This document shows, one piece after another, positions 22,029 to 32,307 of a DNA stretch of 64,000 bases. Position 1 is the first letter of the stretch; the number at the start of each line of letters is the position of its first letter. Source of the stretch: Lepidodermella squamata. Its lineage: Eukaryota > Gastrotricha. The notes below the pieces were generated by a model. That model saw only the letters and a program-made list of their open reading frames with translations. It searched no databases and was not told where the DNA came from. The DNA lies in contig JBLDXI010000054.1 of assembly GCA_047495785.1 (NCBI GenBank), positions 2,790,001 through 2,854,000 of the forward strand, written 5' to 3'. Position numbers and translations under genes: made by a program.

Positions 22029-23545
22029 ATGTCCCGTCAACAAATGCAGAACAGCAGTTCTAACCCAACTTTGGCCGCTCCATTGGCACCCTACGCATTG
22101 CACTACGATTTGCCTCACATGCGTCAGAGGCGAGGAAACAGGGACCGCAGAACAAACTTCGGAATTCCTCTACCACCCCGTGTTACTCCCTCGCCAATAA
22201 TGATCGAACAAAGCGATAATAATTTACCCTACGTTCAGCCGACCCCAAGGCAAGACCACGTTCAAATCATCACGCCGCGATACGATACCGCAGTTGTGCC
22301 GCTCCCTCAACAAGCCGGTGATAGCGGCTTGGAAAATCGACTTTCGATGCAAGACCGTAATATTGAGATGTTATTAGATCGCGCTGTTAGAATTAAGGAG
22401 GATCTCGTCGGTAATTTTAAAAGTGGCTCAGAAATTAATTTTTGAAATTTCTCAATTTAGCCGCTTTGGGCAGAACAAATGCCGGCCTTCAAGAGGAAAG
22501 ATTCGCGAGGGAGCTTTTACAGCAGCACGTTAACGTAATGGTGCTTCTGTGTCAAAAACTCTCGCAACAAGTCGAGGTAAATAAGTTTATAAATTAGAAT
22601 CATTACTGAAATTAACAAAAAATATAATTTTTGCTACCAGAGTTTTAAACAGAGGTTTGTTATGATTAGTCATATTTTATTTTATTTTATGTTAGCCTGA
22701 ATCTTTCGATTTTTTATGAATTGCTAATTTTTAATTTTTTTTTCTAGTTTTTATGGTACGAGCTCAATCATCGCGATACCGGTTCCAGTGCTGCGATTTC
22801 CAACCTGAGGCAATTAGAGTTAGCCCATGTTCAAAATATTTCAGACGTCAAAGGGAAAGCAGATAATCTCGAGCTGTCCCTAACACACATGGGTAGAGAT
22901 TTAAGAGCTCTCGCAGACCGGGGTCGATATACCGAAAAGCAATGGGAAGGTTTGATGCAACAACATCTGGAGCGGTATTTCGGCCTGGACGGTAAATTAT
23001 CGACTCTTTCGACGAAAATGGACGGAAATTTCAATGAAGTAATGCTTCACCTTCGCGGCGTTGAAAAGGACGTTGAAAGTCGTTTCTCAGCCTATGACGG
23101 GCAAATGCGCGCTTCGTTAGAAAATATGCGAGGCGAGCTGGCCGCTGCTAAATTATCGATGCAAAATCAACTCGATCAGATGGATCAAGTCTACCAGCAA
23201 GCGTTAACTCGGCAACAAGCTGAATTCACCCTCCGCATTAAAGAACTCGAGAAAAACGCGTTTGAAGCTATCACGTTAAGCGGCCGTCAGGCGGCTGAAG
23301 TTCAACGCCGAGTTCTTGTACTTGAAAATCGTTTGAAAACCTTGGAACAAGTCGTAGCCGATCAGGTGATAAATGTTATCGAGCCGAGGTTCGCTGAAAT
23401 GAAGGATGAAATGCAGCGAATGTTCCGAGACGTGCGAGATGCGATCGACAACTTGGAGCATGTTCAAGATGGCAAGATGAAACTGCTTGAAGACCGCATC
23501 GCTAGAGATGTCAGCGAACTGCGGAAATTTGTAGTTCTCGTCTAA
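22029..23545 (+). CDS. FAM81: FAM81 coiled-coil protein
   Basis: Exons 22029-22410, 22461-22576 and 22748-23545 give 431 aa. After a Pro-rich disordered N-terminus, the protein is almost all coiled coil. The block LENRLSMQDRNIEMLLDRAVRIKEDLVG matches the LEDRI...AFRIKDDIV start of vertebrate FAM81A/B. The last part (EMKDEMQRMFRDVRDAIDNL, then DGKMKLLEDRI) matches the conserved C-terminus. The role is poorly known; FAM81A is reported at synapses and FAM81B in ciliated or testis cells. An upstream in-frame ATG at 21969 is possible, but an acceptor-like AATTTAG sits between the two, so the start at 22029 is preferred. The close spacing to TTLL9 suggests co-transcription. Confidence 0.8.
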
Positions 23546-24815
23546 AAAAAGAACTATACCCTACTTCCATTTGTAATTATTGATAATTTTACGTAAAAAG
23601 CGACCATAATAATATCATCTTTCAGCCAAATTTTTCAAGGTTGGAGGGTTTCGCTTACAAACTTGAGCTTCCATTATTGATGAAATATACTGCTGTTACT
23701 CATATTTCAACTTATTTCCATGGGTGTGCCACCTTAAATTTAGGGTTTCAGCACAATCAGAGCCAATATCGATTTCAAGTATCGATTTTACGAATCAGTG
23801 ATTTTTCCGATATCGGCAGCTTATGTAGTCAACATCGAAAATTTGTCTACATACCTTAGACCAAAATTAAAAATCCTAACCAAGAAAGAATCATTTTGAA
23901 ATCTGTAATTTTTTGTGCTGGAATCCTAAATTTATGGTGGTTGACCCATTTTTTCTTCCATGATTTCGCACCTGTGTTTTTGAGAAATGACTTTGTTGTC
24001 ACCCGAGAGAAAAAACATGATTTATATCGCTTTATGAGGTGAAATAAAGTGCAACTATTTTTTTAATTTGCATATTTGTTGCAGCTCTGTAATAAAGATT
24101 CGAGCTGATGATCGCAGCAGTCTGGCGGAAGGGCGAGGCTGTATCTAATCGTTTATTATATTTATTGACTTTCATAATGTCGGTAAATACAGACTGAGTT
24201 ATCAAGAGACAGATCGCGTCCATTTCGCATGACTTGCGCGTGTGCTCTGATTTGAGGTCGCGCAGAAAATGAAACATATAGTACACAATGTGATTTGACG
24301 CACCGGAAAGCATTACGACGATACATGTATCCATGTCGCAAAATATTTGCTGTACATCATGACCACTGCCATTATTAGGGACCAACACATTCGTTGGTCT
24401 CCTAAGGCTGCGTGTGTCTGTCTCCTGTTGTTGCTATTTGTACTCAACAAAACGCATTATACACATTTGTGCGGCGCGCTTAGTGGCAGCGACGCGTATC
24501 ATCCCTCGGAGGGTGACCGGAGTCGATGATGTTGATGATGCAGTTGCAATATTTGTTACTAATAATAACAATATATAAATCGCTTTCCATACAACACACG
24601 CCATCGCTTCCTCATCGCCCTGGATCACTGCTGTCTCATGTTGTGATAATGAAGCGATGTATCGCGCCTCTTTCGTACTATTGTTATTAGGACTACTACT
24701 GATGAGTTAGCGCACACGCGGCCGCTTTTTCCATCTTTTGCATCCTACATTACGCCAAACCGCAGGTATACATTTATAACAGTTTTTCGCCGCACCTTTC
24801 CTACCGAACTGCGAA
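23546..24815. other. Intergenic with one repeat copy
   Basis: No gene is supported. It contains copy 2 of the GATATCGG element. Long open frames at 24032-24388 (-) and 24434-24628 (-) have no recognisable domain. Confidence 0.4.
23764..23820 (-). repeat. Dispersed GATATCGG element, copy 2
   Basis: The reverse complement reads GCCGATATCGGAAAAATCAC, then a TTCGTAAAATCGATACTTG block and AAATCGATATTGG. It is nearly the same as copy 1 at 12308-12362. It lies in intergenic DNA, and similarity may extend beyond the core toward GTTGAC. Confidence 0.7.
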
Positions 24816-25399
24816 ATGAAATGCACCCTATTCAGCCTTCTACTCACCCTGTTTAATGTCCGGGAAGCACGTAAGTAACTAAGGAATTTACACGGAAAAT
24901 AAATTCCACTTTGATATTTTTTCAGTTACTATCATGTGCAACACCTGTTGCGGGTGCGATGGGCAGCGTTCTGTTGCCTGTTCGACATACGGAATGACCG
25001 AATTCGGTACCGCAATCAATACAGAAGACATTGGCCGGCAAGTGGTGTGCCCATCCTTATCCGATATATGCATGGTTTGCGATTTTGAGCGCTTAGATTT
25101 TCAATATACAGCAGAATTCATTTTCTTAGACTGTCAACTATTACGACACGTTAAATCAACAAGTTTTCCTCATGAAGAAGTGCATGAGCCGGGAGCAGTG
25201 CATCGCGCTGAAATCAGCCGAGGGACAATTCCTGCATTTTTACACCCTCGGCCCGGGCATTTACGGCCAGGTTAAATACGTCAATTGTTGCCAATACGAC
25301 GGTTGCAATAACGAATCGATGAGCAGCGGAACCGTGCTCATTCCATCTTCTATGTTTGCCATTTTAATCAGTGGATTATTCTTGTTATCTGCGTTTTAA
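24816..25399 (+). CDS. Ly6/three-finger domain protein, probably GPI-anchored
   Basis: Exons 24816-24870, 24926-25074 and 25130-25399 give 157 aa. A signal peptide (MKCTLFSLLLTLF) is followed by a cysteine-rich domain with a Ly6-like pattern: paired N-terminal cysteines (CNTCCGC), mid cysteines at VAC, VVC and DIC, then KKC and QC, closing with VNCCQYDGCNN, the CC-x4-CN signature of the fold. A C-terminal hydrophobic tail (SSMFAILISGLFLLSAF) follows a small-residue stretch, as expected for GPI attachment. Ly6 proteins at the cell surface often modulate receptors or channels; the partner is unknown. The exon 2 end was chosen to give a typical 55-bp intron in phase. AATAAA lies near 25498. Confidence 0.75.
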
Positions 25400-26173
25400 A
25401 TGTCGTCGTTTTGCGAATTATATATACTACGGGTTGAAGAATCATTACACCACAATTTCACATCGACACGGAAACGTTTTATACTATATCAACAGATAAT
25501 AAAGCAAATTGATTGATAGGAATTTTCCGCTCCGCTCCGGAAAACAGGTGGCTTCGGATCAACAAACAAGGATGTATGTATAAATTGTATGCGGTATTGG
25601 AGTCTGGCCAGAATTTTAGGTGCATCCGATAGTGTTTTTTCGTATATCTATATCAAGTCGCGCGACCGGACCGGCGCTCTGGCTCCTGCTGCTGGCAAAT
25701 TAACAGACTCTTTATTTTATTATACATATTTACAGTATACGCCGGATAACGGAAGCAAGCATTGATGATTCCCTAGTTTGGCAAACATATATCCGCGCTC
25801 AAGGCAAACACAAGCGCCATCGGAAGAAAAAAAATAACCGGAGTATTATTCCTCGTCCTTGAATAGCCGAAAGAGTTCTAATAGTCTTCGGTCCCACTCT
25901 TGACTGCAGTACCCAATTAGCATTCCCTAGATCCTAATCTTCTAGAAAATCAATGCCGATTCACTAACTGTGATCTTATTTAGCCAGAAGGAAGTTAAAT
26001 AATCTGCTAAGCATTTCAAGGTAGATTACCTCTTAATCGATTTTGAGATTAGCCTTCGTTGCAGAAAATTCTCACGAAATTGAATAAGGGCCCCTAGGCC
26101 AATTTGATTTACTGCCGTTCATTTTATCAGCAATCAGCAATCATCCATGTTGTAATATTCATTTTGTTCTAGG
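25400..26173. other. Intergenic before fukutin
   Basis: No gene is seen. It holds the Ly6 3' UTR and poly(A) signal near 25498. An acceptor-like TTTTGTTCTAG ends directly before the fukutin ATG. Confidence 0.4.
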
Positions 26174-27630
26174 ATGCAACAGTTGTTAATACTTACGAGA
26201 GTATGTAATTCGAAATTGCTTCTTGCCTTGTTTGGAGTTTTGTTCATCTGGTCGTTGGGCATAGTCATGCGTTATGCGCTGAACGATGACCTCGCAATAG
26301 CAGAAGGCGCTGTCGTCTCATATCAATCAGGCCATGCGTTAGTCACCATAGCTTACCCATCTCTTGAGCCGGAGTGGCAGAACCATACGTTTCTCAAAAT
26401 GAAAGACTTCCTTATCGTCGGATTTTTCGAAGACAGTTTTGCAGAAGATTTCCTGTCTTCATGGGGAGATGTCTTGGTGTGCACTAATGATGGTCAAATG
26501 GAGACAAATTCGTCTAGCTGCGCGTCCTTCTCAACATTTTCAGCCTATTTAGTGTGGAGAGGTCCTAATACGTCTTTCAGCCACATCTACCTCACTCGGC
26601 ATAGATTGCCAAGCTTACTACTAGTGCGACTTTTCCTAGTATCTCCCAAGGATGATAGTGACTTGTATTACTTCTGTCATGGCCTTTCAGCTTACGATGA
26701 AGCCCCCAACAAAAGTTGTCCACCTTGCTTATGTCCAGCAATTTTTCACAGAGAAACATTGCACCGATTCGATCATTCCACGAATTTTACAGCTTTATTC
26801 TCTTCAGCAAACCAGTACCATCGAAACTCAAGATTCATACCTTGCCTACCACTGCGAAATGAGACGATTAGATTTCAACCTTCAATGGTTTTCGTTGATG
26901 GTCAGAGGCCAGGCTTTTCCGCACATCAGGCTTGGGCATTAAGAGAATTTTACCGTCAAAGGGGAATGCGGGTTGGTATCGATTCAGGAACTCAACTGGG
27001 TTGGTATCGAGACTGCTCCATTATCGACGGTGATGTTGATATGGACATGTTCATTCCTAGCTCAGAAGTCAACACGTCTTTCTACAAGACACTTTACGAG
27101 GTGAGAAAAATCATTAACGCCAAATTTTGGAATCTTTCATTGGTTTTTCATGACAGACTGCTCATAGGAATAAAAAGCCGACCGAGGCGGAATTCCACTT
27201 TTCTAACAATGAAACCGTCGTTATAAAATCAACGCGGATATTCGGTGATATGCAGTCTGGAATCGAGGTGCGTTTCGAAGCCGGGCCTCCAAACGCTCAA
27301 TGGAAAGATAAAGTTGGCATCGATATCTTCGTTTTACATTTCGGCCCTGAATATCCGTATATCAAGGGCTTTGTAACCTCTCAACGCGCTATTCTTTACT
27401 ACGCTCAGCCAGCAGATCTTCGAATATGCTCGACAATATTTTTACGTCATTTATACCTTGTACCATGCGATCCAGCGTCTGTTCTGGAAATGAATTATGG
27501 CGAGGGCTGGCGGACGCCCAGTCCTAGATTGGACAATTATTGGATGAAACAGCCGAATATCAAGCAACGGCAGGTGCTTTCAGGGGTTCAATGGAAACTT
27601 CGCAACATGTACATCGGTTTTGAAAAGTGA
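26174..27630 (+). CDS. FKTN: Fukutin-like ribitol-5-phosphate transferase
   Basis: Exons 26174-27100 and 27157-27630 give 466 aa, against 461 aa in human fukutin. A short cytosolic N-terminus and one membrane anchor (about 14-34) are followed by a lumenal stem with N-glycosylation sites. The C-terminal LicD/nucleotidyltransferase domain has GIDSGTQLGWYRDCSII, then DGDVDMDMFI (the Asp-rich metal site) and VGIDIFVLHF. A conserved ending, YLVPCDPASVLEMNYGEGW, follows. In vertebrates fukutin adds ribitol-5-phosphate to the O-mannosyl core of alpha-dystroglycan in the Golgi. The AG acceptor one base before the ATG implies a spliced 5' end. Its 3' end is 67 bp from the converging sulfotransferase gene. 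A dystroglycan gene lies about 18 kb away in this window. Confidence 0.88.
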
Positions 27631-27697
27631 TTGATGCAATATCCGACCTTCAAACCAGTATTTTTTATACTAAAATAAATATCCTCTATATTTTGCA

Positions 27698-28931
27698 TCA
27701 AAGGTTTTCGTATTCGAAAATATCAAGGTCTTGGTGATAAGTTTGGATTATAGCTTCTTGCAATGATCTTGGAAGCTCTCCCCACAGTTGTCGCCACTTT
27801 TCAGTAGAGTCTGTAACCGGTTTTGATTGATACAACTGGTGTCTGCTTGCCTTTAGCACCTTCTCGAAAAAATAATCGGCTTCTGGATGCCAGTTTTCTA
27901 AGCGAAATATATAGTCATATTGTATGCGACAAGGCATAGTCATTGTCGAAAATGGGGACCCTGGATTGGACGAAGGGCTTATTATTAAGATTCAAATGAT
28001 CAAAATTTGCTTACAGTGCACGTCATCCATCATGTTGCCATCAGAGAATTTATCTTTGAGGTAGCGGAAAAATTCAGACAAGGTAACAGCTGTTTCATTA
28101 GAACTGAAGTCCTTCGTCAAATTCCGATAGGCATAGGCTATGACTTCACCATAAACCTATTATCAGTGTGATTGGAACCAACTGTTTATACTGTTAGCTT
28201 GGAAAATTCAAACCTTGCTGTAGTACGGGTTATTTCCTCGTCTCATTTTGCTGTTCCAAGCCGATACTAACCTGAGGAGAGGATGCCTTACCCAAAGAAC
28301 TTTGGTATAGCTCATAAGCCGGGCTAATTTTGACGCTGGATCAGTGTATTGACTAAGTGGCCTCAACCCTACAGCTGTTGGCCATTCTTGAAGCGAATGA
28401 ACAAAATCTGCTGCGATTTCATTGGGCGACGTAAAATTGCGGCCATAATTTGAGTTGAAAAGAAGCAACCGCTTCAAATTTGTTGATCCAACCTTTGGGA
28501 CGCTGAAAACATATATTTAGATTGTATTAATATATTTGAATTTCCTATTACATGCAGTAGACGATACGTCGCGCATCGTCGACAAGATATATACTCATCG
28601 CAATCGGGTTTCTGGCCAGAGCATGGACTGCTTGCGAGAATTTTTCATTTCTTGTCAAGCCACCTGTGCCGTATTCGCTGTTGCATTTCCTCTCTATTTC
28701 CAGCCTGCGATTTCGCAAGATCTCTTCGACCTCCGACGCGTTGTACGAGGGTAGTGGCCTTTCGGTGGAGACAGTCTCGATTTCGCTACTTCCGATAATG
28801 GTCACTTCAATATAACTTGCTTGCCGAGTTGTGAATGTAGCATTGAAGAAGAGGGCAATGATAGAAAAACAGGCTACAATTCCGAAACAAAATCTAAGCC
28901 GTATTGCTGGCATGCAAAGCTGCGAAATCAT
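27698..28931 (-). CDS. Golgi carbohydrate sulfotransferase (CHST8-14/HNK-1ST type), copy A
   Basis: Exons 28931-28552, 28502-28214, 28156-28015 and 27960-27698 give a 357-aa type II membrane protein. The N-terminal anchor is followed by a stem, then the PAPS-binding motifs: 5'-PSB IVPKVGSTNLKR and 3'-PB VRHPLLRLVSAW. The family block DDVHWSPFSTMTMPC...IQYDYIFRLE matches the H-W-x-P...C-x-PC...YD-x-I-x-x-E region of sulfotransferase family 2. It should transfer sulfate from PAPS to a glycan, such as chondroitin or an HNK-1-type epitope; the acceptor cannot be told. It overlaps tail-to-tail with fukutin (67 bp between stops) and faces copy B head-to-head. Confidence 0.88.
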
Positions 28932-29903
28932 TAAGTTGAGCTTCGAACTGCCACCTCTAATAGAAGCCTGGCAATCGGCAATCTTAAAGATCGTTCTCTA
29001 TTCAGCTATTGTTCCAGTCGAAATCCGATATAAAAGCGAATAATTCATGACATCAAGATTGCCCAAAATAACCACTTCTTCCTCGTAATATCGATCATTT
29101 TGATAGGATACGCGCCGCAATCTAATAAACGATGCGTGACCCAGTTATATCAACAGCGTCTGTATCAATTATGGATTCTTGCGCGACACAGGCCTTCAGC
29201 TCGATAGCTTGGAAATCGTCAGCATTAGGGAATGAAATTGTTCGAAAATATAAGGCAGTGTTTGAACATTGGTTCCATGTCATGGTGTATAATTTAAATT
29301 CACTGATGTTAACCATGAAAAGCTTTGAAAGCTTTCCAGAGCTATGATGTAGTGAATTAGTCGATCAAGCATTCCTTGGTTGAACGCTGAACAAAATCCT
29401 CCAACCGCTATGAATTTAAAAATTCCCGTTCAGGGTTGAAGACAGTTTCGCACTGAGGCATTGAGCATATAGGGCACTTTCCCTCATTGATGCGCATCAC
29501 GTCAAATACAAGCTGAAGGTTTGCACCAACGTCTACTTAGTGTGTAGCTGTGCCTCGTACTTAGACATGTCGTAACACCGGCTACTAAAGTTTACAAGCA
29601 CTTTGCTACATGTTCCCTCCCGAAGACACGGATTGTCCTGTTGAACTTTGCTACCTTATTTTCATCTACTAACCATTCACTGTTTCACGGAATAGAAAAA
29701 ACAATTAGTCATTGCTTTTGTTACGAGCTTTCTTCGCCTTCCATTTTTTGTTCAGTGAACTAATCTTATTGCATCACATGACAAATTTAGCCTTTCGCTA
29801 AACTCAATTACATTGTGTCTAAAAGGTGGACATTTTTTACGTCGATGGAAAGCAGTTTTTGCCTCCGTGGAGTGGACTAATTTACCAGCGATCCTGCAGA
29901 GGC
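28932..29903. other. Shared promoter interval of the divergent sulfotransferases
   Basis: About 970 bp between the two start codons. Short frames at 29122-29316 (-) and 29132-29347 (+) have no recognisable content. An in-frame extension of copy B to a GTG at 29826 is not used because no ATG precedes 29904. Confidence 0.4.
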
Positions 29904-31252
29904 ATGCTACAATGGATCAAAGCTATTTCTTGGAAATTCCTTGTCGTGTTACTTGGACTGACTTGCTCCTTCTACCTCACAATTTACTACTATAGTCAGG
30001 AGTGCAAAACGTCCTCTCCTATCCTCGTGAAGCCATCAGTTACACAGAGGTTTGCCGAGCTTGTCGAATCTCCTCCTAATGGACCACCCTATGACGCCGC
30101 TGAACTGGAAGCTTTATTCGAACAGAGGCGGCGAACCGCTAAAGAAACTTGCAAGACGAGATACGAAGCCACAAATGACCCAGCTAAGCAGAGTATGAAA
30201 GCTTACAAACAAATGACCTGGAGCACAGCCATTCAACGAAGTTTTTACATTGATGAAGTAAACCGTTTGTTCATGTGCTTGTAAGTCTTAAGAATGATCG
30301 ATAGATGGTATTAAAATAGTTTCCACAGAATCCCCAAGGTCGCATCTTCCCAATTGAAGGATTTGCTGCTTTATCTAAGCGTTAATTCTACTTTATCAAA
30401 TCTCAACAATAGCAACGTCCACGTCACTTCAACTTGGCCAGCTAGTGCGGCTTTCAAGCCAATCACCAGCCTCAAAAATAACAAAGCGGAAATTATTTTC
30501 AGATTGCAGAATTATACAAAGATTGCTTGGGTTCGAGATCCACTTCTTCGCTTAGTGGTAAGATTTCGATCTTTTCATATAAATCACTGCGATTTTCCAA
30601 TTTTTACAGTCTGCTTGGCATGATAAATTAACTGGTCAGAACGAACATTATTACAGAGTAATTGTTGGGCTTTCGTTTGAATATTAACGCTTAAACTACT
30701 GAATGATAGCAATTCGGCTATTATATGGTGAAGGAGCTCCGTAATGTCAGTGCTGACCTCCTTAAAAATCGAACTGCCGTCAAACTGGAGGAATTCTTCT
30801 CATATTTGAGAGATCACACCAGCCCACACAAGTTGGATGATGTTCATTGTAAGACACCCTGCTAACTCTTGATTTGAGCTTTACTCTCTCGAAATTTTTA
30901 TAGGGGCATCTTACAACCTCTTATGTATGCCATGTTACGTAAGTTAGATTTTTGATTGCTTCGAATTATTCATGTTTAAACGTATTCGAAACAGATAAAC
31001 TACGACTACATCATAAACCTGGAGAGGTGGTACCCTGAGACGCAATATGTGTTACAAAGCCACCTGAAACAAGCGCGAAATTTGCTAGAGGATGATCCAT
31101 CGTCACTTCAACAAGTTAGGGATCTACTTGGTCAAAGAAGCGCGAGTAGTGACTCAAAATGGAAGGAGCTATTGAAAGAAATCTCTCAGCCTCTCCTCAG
31201 CGCGATACAGCGCATGTATTCTTTCGATTATAGGCTGTTCGGCTATTCATAG
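29904..31252 (+). CDS. Golgi carbohydrate sulfotransferase (CHST type), copy B
   Basis: Six exons, 29904-30280, 30329-30557, 30610-30657, 30710-30848, 30904-30938 and 30995-31252, join in frame to 361 aa. The first in-frame ATG (29904) gives a short cytosolic tail and the anchor FLVVLLGLTCSFYLTIYYY. The 5'-PSB motif is IPKVASSQLKDL and the 3'-PB is WVRDPLLRLVSAWHDK, with Asp where His is more usual. DDVHWASYNLLCMPCYINYD follows, then INLERWYPE. It is a divergent paralogue of copy A; introns at equivalent places plus two more show common descent. Substrate unknown. Confidence 0.87.
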
Positions 31253-31335
31253 TAATGATCTATTATATATTATTCCGACTACATTTCTTTCACTTCTGCT
31301 GGTTAGAAAAAGAAATGAATACATGAAAGTTTATT

Positions 31336-32033
31336 TTAAATCGTTTTCATCAGGTTGTTTTGTTGATTTTTCAGAGGCGATTGAGTGAAAAATGACAAAA
31401 AGTGAAATGAATCCTCTACCAAAATACCATTTCCCGGCCTTTCTACATCAACGAAATGATGCAGATTATGAGATGACTTCGCGTTAGGACCAGCAGTGAT
31501 ATCTGTGGTTGGAAGAGGTTGTAGCCAAGTGCCATCTTTTGCTGATTTCATATGCCTCCTATCTGTCGCTAGATCACTTAGTAGAAGACTAGCTGGGACG
31601 ATTCGGTATTTCCTCTTGTAAGCCGGTGGAATGGAGACGACGTCATTTCGAAGGGCATGGGAGAAGTAGATATCGGCTGTAACCGGAAAATCCAGCGTCG
31701 AATCCAGGTCCCAGACGTAACTTTCTTTATTAGGACCTAAAATAATATTCTTCACTTAAGCTCGCCAAAGATTTTCAGAAATGTCTCACCTATTTGTTTT
31801 CCAACAAAAATTACATGATAATCTAAAACAGCGGTCCCATTGGCTTGTTTACTGTGCTTTTGGTTGAAAATCATTATCTGCCTCTTCGGGTTGGATATGA
31901 AAACAGCATAATAGTGCTTCAGATTGTTCGGATCATTGGTCTGAACGTGTTTGCATAGATGCCAGACATTTTCTTCGCAGTATCCACGGCTGTAGATACA
32001 ATCCTCTCGTTTAGGGATACAAGGCTCGGACAT
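31336..32033 (-). CDS. NTAQ1: Protein N-terminal glutamine amidohydrolase
   Basis: Exons 32033-31790 and 31736-31336 give 214 aa (human 205). The catalytic cysteine lies in YSRGYCEENVWHLC (C19). The catalytic histidine lies in the family motif, here LDYHV rather than WDYHV (H73), and the acid in VWDLDSTLDFP (D91/D93). Further conserved blocks: CYAVF-like YYAVFISN, RKYRIVPA, DRRHMK and DGTW. The enzyme deamidates N-terminal Gln to Glu, feeding arginylation and the N-end-rule degradation pathway. The SLC5 gene ends 274 bp upstream on the same strand. Confidence 0.92.
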
Positions 32034-32307
32034 TTTGGTGTGGCTGTAAGTGATAAAATCTGATATGGACAGACCTGCTGCTTAATTTTACCACAGGAAA
32101 GCAAGATGAATTATGTGCACGGCGGTTACCTAGGAGTGGCGGCTTTCATTCTAGGTCATTCAGAAGAACCTTTCAGAAATCGCTCATTCAAACAGGGGGC
32201 AAATTATATACGACCTCGTGGTCACTCATTCTTGGCGATTTATTTTCAGCAAGCTGACAAATTATTCAGAAAATTTAAAAATAACCTGGAACAAATGCCA
32301 CAGAGTT

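Noticed and set aside
24032-24388. 118-codon minus-strand frame
   Set aside because: Starts without an ATG, shows no known domain, and lies in repeat-bearing intergenic DNA.
29122-29347. Overlapping short frames on both strands between the sulfotransferases
   Set aside because: They are mirror frames of one another and neither shows a motif. The minus frame starts with an ATG and looks fairly protein-like but has no support.
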